This document shows, piece after piece, positions 16,844-25,957 of a DNA stretch of 64,000 nt. A program made the position numbers and the translations under genes. The notes below the pieces were generated by a model that saw only the letters and a program-made list of their open reading frames with translations, did not search any database and was not told the origin of the DNA. This DNA comes from Cellulosimicrobium sp. ES-005 (lineage in GTDB: Bacteria; Actinomycetota; Actinomycetes; Actinomycetales; Cellulomonadaceae): assembly GCF_040448685.1 (NCBI RefSeq), contig NZ_CP159290.1, forward strand, positions 2,852,001 through 2,916,000, in the 5' to 3' direction. Every line of letters starts with the position of its first letter. Positions within the stretch are counted from its first letter, which is position 1.

Positions 16844-16891
16844 GGTGCTCGGATCTGCTCGGGGGCGCGTGCCCGGTCGGTGGTGGCCTAG

Positions 16892-16910
16892 TGAGGTTAC
16901 CCTCACCTTA
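16892..16910 (-). promoter_or_regulatory. DtxR/IdeR-type iron box
   Basis: On the reverse strand the site reads TAAGGTGAGGGTAACCTCA. It agrees with the established actinobacterial iron box TTAGGTTAGGCTAACCTAA at 15 of 19 positions. It lies about 50 bases before the first siderophore-permease start, where repressor binding would block the promoter. Iron-dependent repression of the importer is the expected result. Confidence 0.85.
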
Positions 16911-17073
16911 ATTCACGCCAGGGTGGGCCCGGCAAGACGGTGGGGCGCGACGTCGGGGTGACTCCCCTCACGGCCGAGCCTCGCCCGCCGTCCTCCCCGG
17001 GGCCTCGCCGCGGCGTCCTGCAGACTCCTGACAGGTTTCCCCGTGCAGGTCCGGCGTGTGCGAGAGTGGCCGC

Positions 17074-17670
17074 ATGACCTCGCACGTCCCCGTCGCCGCC
17101 GACCACGTCGTCACCGTCGACGACCAGGGTCGCCGAACCGGCACCTTCGAGCGCGCCGCGGTCCACACGACCGAGACGCCCCTCCACCTCGCCTTCTCCT
17201 GCTACGTGCTCGACGACGCGGGCCGCCTCCTGCTCACGCGGCGCGCGCTCGGGAAGCGCACGTGGCCGGGCGTGTGGACCAACTCCTTCTGCGGGCACCC
17301 GCGCTGGACCGAGACCACCGAGGAGTCGATCGTCCGCCACGGGCGGCACGAGCTCGGGCTGGAGATCGCGGGCCTCGAGGTCGCGGTGCCGGGCTTCCGC
17401 TACCGCGCGGTCGACGCGTCCGGCGTCGTGGAGAACGAGATCTGCCCGGTCTACGCGGCGCGCGCGGCGGGCACGGTCGAGCCGAACCCTGACGAGGTCA
17501 TGGAGACCGCCTGGGCGGACCCGCGCGACGTCGCGCGCGCGGTCGCCGCGACCCCGTGGGCCTTCAGCCCGTGGATGGTGCTCCAGGTCGCCGCTCTCGG
17601 CGCCGCGAGCACCGAGGGCGACGGCCCGACGGCGCTCCTCGCCGCGGCGTTCGGGCCCACCTCGGCCTGA
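17074..17670 (+). CDS. idi: Isopentenyl-diphosphate delta-isomerase (type I)
   Basis: This 198-residue Nudix-fold enzyme interconverts isopentenyl and dimethylallyl diphosphate for isoprenoid synthesis in the cytoplasm. The active-site cysteine lies in WTNSFCGHPRWTE, and the metal/proton-transfer Glu region reads VVENEICPVYAA. The Nudix-like helix is ESIVRHGRHELGLEI. The ATG at 17074 (MTSHVPVAADHVV) follows GAGAG; an upstream in-frame GTG is less likely. It stands alone between the iron-box promoter and a convergent gene. Confidence 0.94.
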   Translation: MTSHVPVAADHVVTVDDQGRRTGTFERAAVHTTETPLHLAFSCYVLDDAGRLLLTRRALGKRTWPGVWTNSFCGHPRWTETTEESIVRHGRHELGLEIAGLEVAVPGFRYRAVDASGVVENEICPVYAARAAGTVEPNPDEVMETAWADPRDVARAVAATPWAFSPWMVLQVAALGAASTEGDGPTALLAAAFGPTSA

Positions 17671-17696
17671 CGCCCGGTCGACCGTCCGCGAGACGC

Positions 17697-18467
17697 TCAG
17701 CGCGGCGTCTGCGGGTGTCGCGCCCGGGCGCTGCGCAGCCGCTCCGGGACCGCGAGCCGGTCCGCTCCCTGGGGCGATACCTGTACCGGCTGCGCGGGCA
17801 GCGCGAGCGCCTCGACGTGCTCGGCGCCCGGCACCCCGGCCGCGCGCGCGGCGTCGCCCAGCGCGCGGACGACCTGCTCCTGGCGACGCGGGTCGCGGGC
17901 CGAGAAGACCCAGAGGTCGACGGCCGTCGCGGTCGCGAGGTCGACGTGCAGCCCCCGTGCGCGCGCCTGTCGGAGCTGGCTCGGCGCGACCCCCACGAAG
18001 GTCACGGCGCGGCGCGACCAGAGCACGGTGCGCGACGCCGTCGACACGCCGCGGTCGGTGAGCAGCAGGCCGAGGGTGCGCGGGCTCGCGACGGCGGCGC
18101 GCACGGTCCGGACGTCGAGGGCCGCGAAGGGCACCGCGACCGGACGCAGGAACGGGGCGAACGAGCCGACGAGGATCCCGTGGTCGAGCACGACCAGCTT
18201 CTCGGACCCGAGGAACCAGAGGATCACGGCGGCGATCGCCGCGAACGACGGCAGGAGGTAGCCGATCGCGGCGGGCCCGGCGTTCCCCACGAGCGCCGGC
18301 CCGACGGAGAACACGAGCACCACGACCACCGTCACCGCCCACGCCGGGGCGTTCGGCGTCGCCGCCGACACGTGCCGGACCGTGCCGAGGCCCGACCGCG
18401 CCGCGTGGTGCCGGACCTTGCGCGTCGCGCGCGCGCCGGTCGCGGGCGCCGCCGTCGGCCCGCTCAT
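17697..18467 (-). CDS. Membrane protein of unknown function in WXG100 module
   Basis: This 256-residue protein has a charged N-terminus and two hydrophobic segments near residues 42-85 (AWAVTVVVVLVFSVGPALVG and YLLPSFAAIAAVILWFLG). A cytoplasmic PH-like stretch follows (EKLVVLDHGILVGSFAPFLR). No family was recognised. Its ATG overlaps the upstream gene's stop (ATGA). It is the last of three coupled genes: WXG100 protein, EspG-like protein, this protein. A role in export, anchoring or immunity is possible but not shown. Confidence 0.7.
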   Translation of the reverse strand: MSGPTAAPATGARATRKVRHHAARSGLGTVRHVSAATPNAPAWAVTVVVVLVFSVGPALVGNAGPAAIGYLLPSFAAIAAVILWFLGSEKLVVLDHGILVGSFAPFLRPVAVPFAALDVRTVRAAVASPRTLGLLLTDRGVSTASRTVLWSRRAVTFVGVAPSQLRQARARGLHVDLATATAVDLWVFSARDPRRQEQVVRALGDAARAAGVPGAEHVEALALPAQPVQVSPQGADRLAVPERLRSARARHPQTPR

Positions 18468-19279
18468 CGACCGAGCAGCTCGAGCGGGAGCCGGCGGACC
18501 GTGGCCGCCCCGACCTCGGAGAGGGTGAGCGAGGTCGGCGCGCCGTCGGCCCCGTGCTCGCCGCCCCGGACCGTGTACACGCCGTCGGGCGTCGCGTAGA
18601 CGCTCACCTGCTCCAGGACGTCGGAACCCGCGCGCACGGCGCCGAGCGTCGTCACGGCCAGCGCGTCCGCGAGCTCCGGCAGGCTCGGCGCCCGGGCGGC
18701 GAACTCGTCGGGCGTGAACGTCTGGGAGCGCCCGTCGAGCAGGGCCTTCGAGCCCGGGTCGACGAAGACCGCGAGCCGGCCCGCGAGCTCGGACAGCGGG
18801 TAGACGCTGAACGCGTGGTGGCCGCTCGGGGCGACCTCCTCCTCCAGCACGCGGTCGTCCTCGTGGAGGTAGACGTACACCCAGTGCCGGCCGATCGACG
18901 TCGTGCGCTCGACGGACAGGATCGCGTGCGCCGTGCGGCGCAGGACGAGCGGACCCGTGATCTCCGGGCCGGCCTCGATGCCGACGGCCCGACGGCCGTC
19001 CACGGGCTCGGCCGCGGCCGCGTCCTCGCTCGGCACGACCATGCCGCGCGCGAGGAGCGAGCGGAGCGCGACGCGGCCCACGAGCGTGCGGTCCGCGCCC
19101 TCCTGCGCGTCGAGCCACGGGACCGCCACGAGCTGGGGGTTCTGGAGGCCGTCGAGGATGACGATCTCCTCGTCCGTGAGCGTCACGACGTGCGTGACCT
19201 CGCCCGGGGTCGCTCGCTCCAGCGCGCGCTCGGCCGCGGCGACGTCCGACGCGGACCACCGCATGGTCTGCTGGGTCAC
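18464..19279 (-). CDS. EspG-like type VII secretion-associated protein
   Basis: This 271-residue protein has a layout like EspG chaperones, which hold WXG100/PE/PPE substrates in the cytoplasm: an early LTDEEIVILDGLQNPQLVAV, then a two-part alpha/beta body with ARRSL-like helices and LRRTAHAILSVERTTSIG. The match is structural in feel, not a firm motif hit. A GTG start at 19279 overlaps the WXG100 gene stop (GTGA), coupling it to its presumed client. A shorter relative is found at 32523-33164 beside the second WXG100 gene. Confidence 0.6.
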   Translation of the reverse strand: MTQQTMRWSASDVAAAERALERATPGEVTHVVTLTDEEIVILDGLQNPQLVAVPWLDAQEGADRTLVGRVALRSLLARGMVVPSEDAAAAEPVDGRRAVGIEAGPEITGPLVLRRTAHAILSVERTTSIGRHWVYVYLHEDDRVLEEEVAPSGHHAFSVYPLSELAGRLAVFVDPGSKALLDGRSQTFTPDEFAARAPSLPELADALAVTTLGAVRAGSDVLEQVSVYATPDGVYTVRGGEHGADGAPTSLTLSEVGAATVRRLPLELLGR

Positions 19280-20280
19280 GAGAAGAGCCCTCCGACGAAG
19301 TCACCGGCGGCGGAGAGACCGTCGCCGATCGCGTCCCCGACGTCGGACGCGACGTCCCCGATCGTATCGACCGCGTCGCCCGCGAAGTCGGTCACGGTGT
19401 TCCACCCGTCCGCGAGGTACGGGCCGGGGTTGGTCGCGAACCCGGAGATCGCGTCCCAGTTGTCGACGACGAGGTTCCCCAGCGCCCAGGCGCCCGCGAC
19501 GACGCCCGCGCCTACTACGATCCCGATGCCCACCGGGTTGGTGAGCATGCCCGCCATCATGAGCATCGTCCCCGCGCCGCCCACGACCGACAGGCCGCCC
19601 ATGACGCGGTCGACGCCGCCCCGGACGCCGTCGTACTCGGTGTTGAACATCTGGTTGAAGCCGCCGATGACGCCGAACAGGCCGCCGACGCCGCCCGCGA
19701 GCCGGCCTGCGGTCCCGAGGCCGCCGAGGAGCCCCATCGCGTCGTCGAGGACCATGCCGCGCGCGAAGACCGACGCGCTCGCGGCGGCGTCGGACAGGTC
19801 GGCGAGGCGGCTGGCCTGCAGGAACGCGGTGAGGGACTGGCCGACCTTCCATGCCTTCAGCCCGTCGAGGACGAACATCGTCGACTCCCCGAGGGTCTCC
19901 CCGACGTCCCAGATCGACCCGGCGAGCGTGGTCCCGCCACCGAGCGGCCCGCCGCCGGGGCCCGTGGGCACGCCCGGGCCGGGCACGCCGGGGGACGGGA
20001 TGGCGCCGCCCTCGGTGCTCGTCAGGTACTGCTCGTCGGCGTTGCGCAGCACCGCCTGCGACGCCTCGGCGAGCGTCTGGCTCACCCCGCGCAGGAGCGC
20101 CACCGAGGACCCGGTCCACTCGCCCCGGAACTGGTCGGCGTCGCCGCCCTGCCACCGGCCGGCGGCCTCCACGAGTCCGCTGACCTCGGACGTCGTGCTC
20201 ACGAGCTGGTCGGAGGCGGAGCGCAGCGACTGCGCGAGCCTCCTCAGCTCGGTGACGTCGGCGCCCCACATCCCGCTCAC
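19276..20280 (-). CDS. WXG100-domain protein with glycine-rich C-terminal region
   Basis: This 334-residue protein has a WXG100/ESAT-6-like helical hairpin at about residues 1-90, with the turn motif RWQGGDADQF (Trp43, Gly45). A glycine-rich region with hydrophobic stretches (such as MLMMAGMLTNPVGIGIVVGA) and a VGDAIGDGLSAAGDFVGG end follow. WXG100 proteins are type VII secretion substrates, and long fusions are often effectors or toxins. The GTG at 20280 is chosen because it yields MSGMWGADV, matching MSSGMYGADV of the second module. No secretion ATPase gene is in the window. Confidence 0.75.
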   Translation of the reverse strand: MSGMWGADVTELRRLAQSLRSASDQLVSTTSEVSGLVEAAGRWQGGDADQFRGEWTGSSVALLRGVSQTLAEASQAVLRNADEQYLTSTEGGAIPSPGVPGPGVPTGPGGGPLGGGTTLAGSIWDVGETLGESTMFVLDGLKAWKVGQSLTAFLQASRLADLSDAAASASVFARGMVLDDAMGLLGGLGTAGRLAGGVGGLFGVIGGFNQMFNTEYDGVRGGVDRVMGGLSVVGGAGTMLMMAGMLTNPVGIGIVVGAGVVAGAWALGNLVVDNWDAISGFATNPGPYLADGWNTVTDFAGDAVDTIGDVASDVGDAIGDGLSAAGDFVGGLFS

Positions 20281-20470
20281 GTCGTCTGGTCCCCTCGCTG
20301 GTCGATCGGTGTCCTCGCCGCGCGCCGCCTGTCACGGAACGCGCGAAACGGGCATCGCGGAGGTTACCGCGCGCACCTGCCCCGCGGCGACGGGGAGGGC
20401 TCCCCGTCGGCGCGCGACGGGCCCGGCGCGCATGTTCGGCGACGGCACCCGCACGGGTGACAATCGACGC

Positions 20471-21319
20471 ATGCCTGCCGCGGTCCCCGACACCCCCGCC
20501 ACCTCCGACCGGGCGGCCGACGTGCCCGTCCCCGCCCGGGACGCCTCGTTCGAGGAGCACGTGGCGTGGGCCCGCGCCGTGCCCGTGGTCGGGTTCGACC
20601 TCTCGCCCGTGGCAGACCGCGTCGTCGAGGACGCGCTGCCGTGGGACTACGCCGCGCTCGCTCGCGAGCTGGTCGGCAGCGGGCGCGGCCCGGTGCTCGA
20701 CCTCGGGACCGGCGGCGGCGAGCTGCTGTCCACGCTGGGCCCGCTGCCCGCCGGGTCGGCGGCGACCGAGGGCTGGGCGCCCAACCTGCCCGTGGCCCGA
20801 CGTCGGCTGGAGCCCCTGGGCGTCGACGTCCGGGCGGTCGAGGGCGACGAGGAGCAGCTCCTGCCGTTCTTCGACGGCCAGTTCGCGGTCGTGCTCGACC
20901 GGCACGAGGAGTTCGACCCCGACGAGGTGCTGCGCGTGCTGGAGCCCGGCGGCGTGTTCCTCACCCAGCAGGTCGACTCGCGCGACGGCCTGCGCCTCAA
21001 CACCGCGCTCGGCACCGAGCTCCCGTGGGACCCGGACTCCGTGACGCTCGCCGCGGCGGTGGAGGTGCTGCGGGACGCGGGGTTCGTCGTCGACGTCGCG
21101 CGGGAGCACGAGGGCCTGCGCCGGTTCCGCGACCTGTCCTCGCTGCTCTGGTACCTCAAGCTCATGGCGTGGCAGGTGCCGGACCTGGCGTCGCTCGCGC
21201 CCGAGGCGGTCGCCCGGTACGAGGCGCCGCTGCGCGCCCTGCACCTGCACCTCGCCGCGGGCCACGAGTTCGTCGACGAGGCCCCGCGCTTCCTCGTCGT
21301 GGCTCGCAAGCCCTTCTGA
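20471..21319 (+). CDS. Class I SAM-dependent methyltransferase
   Basis: This 282-residue cytoplasmic enzyme has SAM motif I GPVLDLGTGGGELLSTL, then an acidic loop with VEGDEEQLLPF and the post-I strand FAVVLDRHEEF. The end reads APRFLVVARKPF. The methyl acceptor is unknown. ATG at 20471 starts MPAAVPDTPATSDRA. It is transcribed alone rightward, divergent from the WXG100 module and convergent with the LacI gene, with only 15 bases between their stops. Confidence 0.88.
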   Translation: MPAAVPDTPATSDRAADVPVPARDASFEEHVAWARAVPVVGFDLSPVADRVVEDALPWDYAALARELVGSGRGPVLDLGTGGGELLSTLGPLPAGSAATEGWAPNLPVARRRLEPLGVDVRAVEGDEEQLLPFFDGQFAVVLDRHEEFDPDEVLRVLEPGGVFLTQQVDSRDGLRLNTALGTELPWDPDSVTLAAAVEVLRDAGFVVDVAREHEGLRRFRDLSSLLWYLKLMAWQVPDLASLAPEAVARYEAPLRALHLHLAAGHEFVDEAPRFLVVARKPF

Positions 21320-21334
21320 CGCCCCCGCCCCATT

Positions 21335-22399
21335 TCATGCCCACAGCGGGCCGGGCCGGGGCGGGGCCGTCGAGTCACGGACCACGAGCTCGTGGTCGGT
21401 GCGCTTGCGGCGGGGGCGGCCCGACGGCGGCCGGAGCGCGAGCTCGAACGCCGTCGCCCCCATCTCGCTCATCGGGAGGCGCACCGTGGTCAGCGCGGGC
21501 GCGAGGTCCTGGGCGACCTGGATGTCGTCGAACCCGGTGACGGACATGTCGCGCGGCACGACGACGCCGCGCTCGCGCAGCAGGGACAGCACGCCCGTGG
21601 CCATGGCGTCGTTGAGCGCGAGGATCGCGGTGGTGTCGGGGCGCTGGGCGAGGATGCGCTGCGTGGCGTCCCGCCCGCCCTCGCGCGTGAACGGCGCGTG
21701 CACGACGAACAGGTCGTCGGGGTCGAGGCCCTGGGCCGCGACCGCGCTCCGGATGCCGGCCATGCGGTCCGCGACGGTCGTGAGCCGCTCGGGCCCGGCC
21801 GCGACGGCGAGGCGCCGGTGGCCCAGACCGAGGACGTGGTCGGTGAGGCTCGCGGCCGCCGCCTCGCTGTCGGGGAGCACCGCGTCGCTGTGCAGGTGGT
21901 GCCGCCCGATGACGACGACGCGCCCCCCGGACTCCTGGAACGCCTCGAGCTCGCGCGCGGCGTCGGCCTCCATCGCGGGCTCGACGTACCCGGACCCGGC
22001 GACGAGGATCGCGCCCACGCGGTGCGCGCGCATGAGGCGGATCTGCGTGACCTCGGCGCTGGGCTCGCGCTCGGTGTGGCTGATCTGCACGCTCCAGCCG
22101 TGCTCGGTCGCGACGCGCACGACGCCGCTCGCGATCTCGGAGAAGTACGGGTCGCCGATCTCGTAGACGAGCAGGCCGGCGACCGACGTCGTGCCCCCGG
22201 CGAGCGTGCGCGCGTGCGGGTTGGCGATGTAGCCCATCTCCGTGGCGACCTCGCGGACGTGCTCCGCGAGCACCTCCGAGACGCCGTCGCTGCCCGACAG
22301 CGCGCGCGACGCGGTCGCGAGGGACACGCCCGCGCGCTCGGCGACGTCGACCAGCCGCAGCGCGCTGCGACCCTTCGTGGTCCGACTCTCTCGACGCAC
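21335..22399 (-). CDS. LacI-family transcriptional regulator of the adjacent import operon
   Basis: This protein of about 354 residues has the LacI N-terminal helix-turn-helix LRLVDVAERAGVSLATASRA and a hinge with GYIANPHARTLAGG. A sugar-binding periplasmic-type domain follows (SVAGLLVYEIGDPYFSEI, then ILALNDAMATGVLSLLRERG and SVTGFDDIQVA). Such proteins repress transport and catabolic operons until a sugar-like ligand binds. GTG at 22399 gives the usual short N-terminus; ATG at 22471 would add 24 residues. It is divergent from the LIV-type operon with operator palindromes between. Confidence 0.9.
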   Translation of the reverse strand: MRRESRTTKGRSALRLVDVAERAGVSLATASRALSGSDGVSEVLAEHVREVATEMGYIANPHARTLAGGTTSVAGLLVYEIGDPYFSEIASGVVRVATEHGWSVQISHTEREPSAEVTQIRLMRAHRVGAILVAGSGYVEPAMEADAARELEAFQESGGRVVVIGRHHLHSDAVLPDSEAAAASLTDHVLGLGHRRLAVAAGPERLTTVADRMAGIRSAVAAQGLDPDDLFVVHAPFTREGGRDATQRILAQRPDTTAILALNDAMATGVLSLLRERGVVVPRDMSVTGFDDIQVAQDLAPALTTVRLPMSEMGATAFELALRPPSGRPRRKRTDHELVVRDSTAPPRPGPLWA

Positions 22400-22495
22400 C
22401 CCTGCTCCGCTCGTCCGTGCGTCGCCCGGTCGGTGGCCCGAAGGCCCTCCCCGACGTGACGCTTGCCACATCCGCTGTCCGCACCGTACTCTAGC

Positions 22496-22520
22496 GGAAG
22501 CGCTTACGAAAGCGCTTTCG
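22496..22520 (+). promoter_or_regulatory. Two overlapping LacI-family operators
   Basis: GGAAGCGCTTAC (22496-22507) and CGAAAGCGCTTTCG (22507-22520) are adjacent palindromes centred on AGCGCT. The second is a perfect 14-base palindrome. The central CG flanked by symmetric arms is the known LacI/GalR/CcpA operator pattern. They lie between the lacI-type gene and the binding-protein gene, so the regulator probably controls both. Confidence 0.75.
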
Positions 22521-22592
22521 CAATGCAGCAGTCTCGTACGGAGCAGTACGGCCTCAGGTCTTCACTACGACGAAGTAGGGAGAGTCACGTCC

Positions 22593-23855
22593 ATGCATTC
22601 TCGGTCGACTCCACGGATGTCCACCCGCCCCCGCTCACGCCGCGCGCTCGCCCTCGCGGCCGGCGTGTCCGCGACGGCGCTCGTCCTCACGGCGTGCTCC
22701 GGCGGGTCCGACGGCGAGGGCGGAGGCGGCGGGTCCGACGACCCGATCGTCATCGGTATCTCCCTCCCGCTCACCGGCGACTTCTCCGAGCCCGGCAAGG
22801 GCGTCCAGCGCGGCTACGAGGCCTGGGCGCAGTTCGTCAACGAGGACGGGGGCCTCCTCGGGCGGCAGGTCGAGCTCAAGATCCTCGACGACCAGTCCAA
22901 CGCGGACCGCGTCGTGCAGGACTACGAGGCGCTCATCGCCCAGGACGAGGTCGACCTCGTGTTCGGGCCGTTCTCCACGCGCCTCGTCGTGCCGAGCGCC
23001 CGCGTCGCCGAGGAGTACGGGATGCTCTTCGTCGAGCCCGCCGGCGCCGCGAACGAGGTCTTCGAGCAGGGCTTCGAGAACCTCTTCTACGCCGCCCCCG
23101 CCGTCGCCGACGACCACTACAACTACCTCGCGGACCACATCCTCGACATGCCCGAGGGCGAGCGCCCGCAGACCGTCGCCGTCGCGGCCATGGACGACCC
23201 CTTCGCCCAGGGCACGGCCTACGGCCTGCGCGACAAGCTCGCGGACGCCGGGCTCGAGATCGTCGTCGACGAGGTCTACCCGCCCAACACCACCGACTTC
23301 TCCTCGATCGCCGCGAAGATCAACGACTCGGGTGCGGACATGGTCATCGGCGGCACGCAGTACCAGGACGCGGTGAACCTCATCGTGGCGCTGCAGCAGC
23401 TCAACTACCAGCCCACGCTCGCGGCGTTCTCCACCGCGCCGACCAACCCCGAGTTCTCGGCGGCGATCGGCGCCAAGACCGAGGGCATCCTCTCGCCCAC
23501 CGGCTACACCGAGACCGCGAGCTGGCCGTCCAACGTCGACTTCGTCGAGCGGTACACGGAGCTGCACGGCAACCCGCCCGGCGAGGACGAGGCCAACGCG
23601 TACACGACCGGCCAGGTCGTCGCCGCCGCGGTCGAGGCCGTCGGGTGCGCCGAGCAGGGCGAGTGCCAGCAGGAGCTCATCTCGTGGCTGCGCAGCAACG
23701 AGGTCGAGACCGTCGTCGGGCCGCTGACCTGGGACGAGACGGGCAAGCCGCAGGGCGCCCACCTCATCCAGCAGTACGTGGACGGCGAGATCCAGATCGT
23801 CCTGCCGCAGGACGCCAAGGAAGCCGACTTCGTCTTCCCCAAGCCGGCCTGGTGA
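22593..23855 (+). CDS. LIV-type ABC transporter substrate-binding lipoprotein
   Basis: This 420-residue protein is LivK-like. The signal peptide ends in a lipobox LVLTACSGG (Cys lipidated). The mature part begins after a Gly-rich linker with DDPIVIGISLPLTGDFSEPG. The type I periplasmic-binding fold is visible in KGVQRGYEAWAQFVNEDGGL and DLVFGPFSTRLVVPSA. It captures the substrate for the downstream permeases. LivK homologues bind amino acids, amides or urea, but the catabolic genes downstream suggest a polyol or sugar derivative here. It is the first gene after the LacI operators. Confidence 0.9.
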   Translation: MHSRSTPRMSTRPRSRRALALAAGVSATALVLTACSGGSDGEGGGGGSDDPIVIGISLPLTGDFSEPGKGVQRGYEAWAQFVNEDGGLLGRQVELKILDDQSNADRVVQDYEALIAQDEVDLVFGPFSTRLVVPSARVAEEYGMLFVEPAGAANEVFEQGFENLFYAAPAVADDHYNYLADHILDMPEGERPQTVAVAAMDDPFAQGTAYGLRDKLADAGLEIVVDEVYPPNTTDFSSIAAKINDSGADMVIGGTQYQDAVNLIVALQQLNYQPTLAAFSTAPTNPEFSAAIGAKTEGILSPTGYTETASWPSNVDFVERYTELHGNPPGEDEANAYTTGQVVAAAVEAVGCAEQGECQQELISWLRSNEVETVVGPLTWDETGKPQGAHLIQQYVDGEIQIVLPQDAKEADFVFPKPAW

Positions 23856-23862
23856 TCACCTC

Positions 23863-24747
23863 GTGACAGGAACGCTCCTCTTCCAGAGCCTCGTGCTCGG
23901 CGTGCTGCTGGGAGGGCTCTACGCCCTCCTGGCGGCGGGCCTCACCCTGTACTTCGGCGTGATGCGCGTCGTGATGATCGCCCACTCGGCGTTCCTCATC
24001 CTCGCCGCGTACCTCGCCTGGTTCTTCAACCAGCAGACCGGCATGGACCCGCTGCTGTCGCTCGTCGTCACGGTGCCGCTGTTCTTCCTCGTCGGCGTGG
24101 GCATGCAGCGCCTGCTCATCACGCGCCTGCGGCCCGCGACGCTCACGATGATGTCCGTCCTCCTCACGTTCGCCGTCGCGCTCTTCATCGAGGGCATGAT
24201 CGGCTTCGTCTGGAGCGGCACGCAGCGGCGCATCCAGCTCCCGTACTCGGGCGCGAGCATCGAGTTCTTCGGGGCGCGGATCGCCGTCGTGAAGCTCGTG
24301 GCCTTCGGGCTCGCGGCGCTGTCCCTCGCGCTGCTGTACCTGCTCATGAAGCACAGCCGGTTCGGCCAGGCGCTGCGCGCGACGATCCAGCACCGCGAGG
24401 CCGCGCAGCTCGTCGGCATCAAGACCGACCGCGTCGCGGGCTACGGCTTCGGCCTCGGGCTCGCGACCGCCGCCATCGGCGGGACCGCGCTGTCGCTCGA
24501 CGCGACGATCTACCCGTCGCTGCACTGGCACTGGATCGGCCCGCTCATGGCGATCATCGTCGTCGGCGGCCTGGGGTCCATCCCGGGCGCCGCGATCGCC
24601 GCCATGGTGCTCGGCATCGGCCAGAGCCTGCTCCAGGTGCCGCTCGGCACCACGTGGGCGCAGACCATCTTCTACGTCGCGCTGTTCGCGACGCTGATGC
24701 TGCGGCCCCAGGGATTCTTCGGAGGTCGCCTTGCCCAACGCTTCTGA
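23863..24747 (+). CDS. LIV-type ABC transporter permease (LivH family)
   Basis: This 294-residue hydrophobic protein is of the LivH type: GVLLGGLYALLAAGLTLYFG at the N-terminus and the coupling loop RFGQALRATIQHREAAQLVG. A second signature is GGLGSIPGAAIAAMVLGIGQ. It forms half of the transmembrane channel. A GTG start at 23863 follows the binding-protein stop by 7 bases. Its 3' end overlaps the next permease by 17 bases. Confidence 0.92.
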   Translation: MTGTLLFQSLVLGVLLGGLYALLAAGLTLYFGVMRVVMIAHSAFLILAAYLAWFFNQQTGMDPLLSLVVTVPLFFLVGVGMQRLLITRLRPATLTMMSVLLTFAVALFIEGMIGFVWSGTQRRIQLPYSGASIEFFGARIAVVKLVAFGLAALSLALLYLLMKHSRFGQALRATIQHREAAQLVGIKTDRVAGYGFGLGLATAAIGGTALSLDATIYPSLHWHWIGPLMAIIVVGGLGSIPGAAIAAMVLGIGQSLLQVPLGTTWAQTIFYVALFATLMLRPQGFFGGRLAQRF

Positions 24748-25957
24748 CACCCGACCCGCGAGCCGCCGCGCGGCCGCCAGCCCGGTGCCCGACGGCGCGG
24801 GCTCGGCCGCCGCTGCCGCCGCACCTCCCGCACGCCGCCCCTGGGGCCGCGTCGTCCGCCTCGCCGTGCTCGTCGTCCTGGCCGTGCTCGTCCTGGCCTT
24901 CCCCACGATGGCGCCCAACGCGTACATCCTGTCGGCCGGCATCGTCGTCCTCAGCTACGCGTGCACCGCGACCGCCTGGAACTTCATGGGCGGCTTCACG
25001 GGGTACGTCTCGCTCGGGCACGCCGCGTTCTTCGGGCTCGGTGCCTACGGCACGGGCCTGCTGATCCGCGACCTCGGGCTCCCGAGCTTCGCCGCGTGGC
25101 TCGTCGCGGGCGCGCTCGTCCTGCTCATCACCATCCCCGTCGGGATCGCGGCGCTGCGCGTGCGCGGCGCGTCGTTCGTCATCGTGTCGATCTCGTTCGT
25201 GCTGATCCTGCTGCTCGTCTTCCAGGCGTGGGGGTCCTTCACGGGAGGGTCCGACGGCCTCGTCGTCCCGCGCCCGTTCCCCGACCTGCTGCGGCCCGAG
25301 CACCACCGCACGTTCTTCTACCTGTTCGCCGCGCTGCTCGTCGTCATGCTCGTCGCGTGGTGGGCGATCGACCGCTCGCGGTTCGGCACCGGGCTCAAGG
25401 CGATCCGTGAGGACGAGGACAAGGCCCAGGCGCTCGGCGTCCCGACGCGCAACTACAAGCTCGTCGCGTACGTCGTCTCGGCGACGTTCACCGGCCTCGC
25501 GGGCGGCATGTACGCCCTGTGGTTCGGCGACCTCGACCCGATCTTCCAGTTCTCCATCATGCTCGGCTCGTACATGGTGCTCATGGCGCTGTTCGGAGGC
25601 GTCCGGCACCTCTTCGGCCCGCTGCTGGGCGCCGTCGTCGTCGGCACGGGCCTGGAGTACTTCAAGCTCGAGTTCGGCGACACGCAGTTCCACCTCGTCG
25701 CCACCGCCCTGCTGCTCGGCGTCGTCGTCCTCTTCATGCCGGACGGGATCATCCCCGCGGCCCAGGCCCTCTTCAAGCGCTTCGGCCCGCAGGACTCCTC
25801 GATCCGCGAGATGACCGCGGCCGAGCTCCTCGAGCGCAACCGCGCGGCCGCCGCCCCGGCCGAGGGCGAGCCGACCGCAGGACCCACCACCGCCGTCGTC
25901 CCGCCGGACGACGACGGCGACGCGGCCCCTCGGACGGGCCCGGAGGAGGACCGATGA
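24731..25957 (+). CDS. LIV-type ABC transporter permease (LivM family)
   Basis: This 408-residue protein has the LivM core with GFTGYVSLGHAAFFGLGAYG and the coupling loop SRFGTGLKAIREDEDKAQAL. The N-terminal extension is Ala/Pro-rich, and the hydrophilic C-terminal tail (about 60 residues past the last helix) is unusual. The start is TTG at 24731 after GGAGG (24720-24724), inside the upstream gene. It pairs with LivH and overlaps the ATPase gene by four bases. Confidence 0.9.
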   Translation: MPNASDTRPASRRAAASPVPDGAGSAAAAAAPPARRPWGRVVRLAVLVVLAVLVLAFPTMAPNAYILSAGIVVLSYACTATAWNFMGGFTGYVSLGHAAFFGLGAYGTGLLIRDLGLPSFAAWLVAGALVLLITIPVGIAALRVRGASFVIVSISFVLILLLVFQAWGSFTGGSDGLVVPRPFPDLLRPEHHRTFFYLFAALLVVMLVAWWAIDRSRFGTGLKAIREDEDKAQALGVPTRNYKLVAYVVSATFTGLAGGMYALWFGDLDPIFQFSIMLGSYMVLMALFGGVRHLFGPLLGAVVVGTGLEYFKLEFGDTQFHLVATALLLGVVVLFMPDGIIPAAQALFKRFGPQDSSIREMTAAELLERNRAAAAPAEGEPTAGPTTAVVPPDDDGDAAPRTGPEEDR

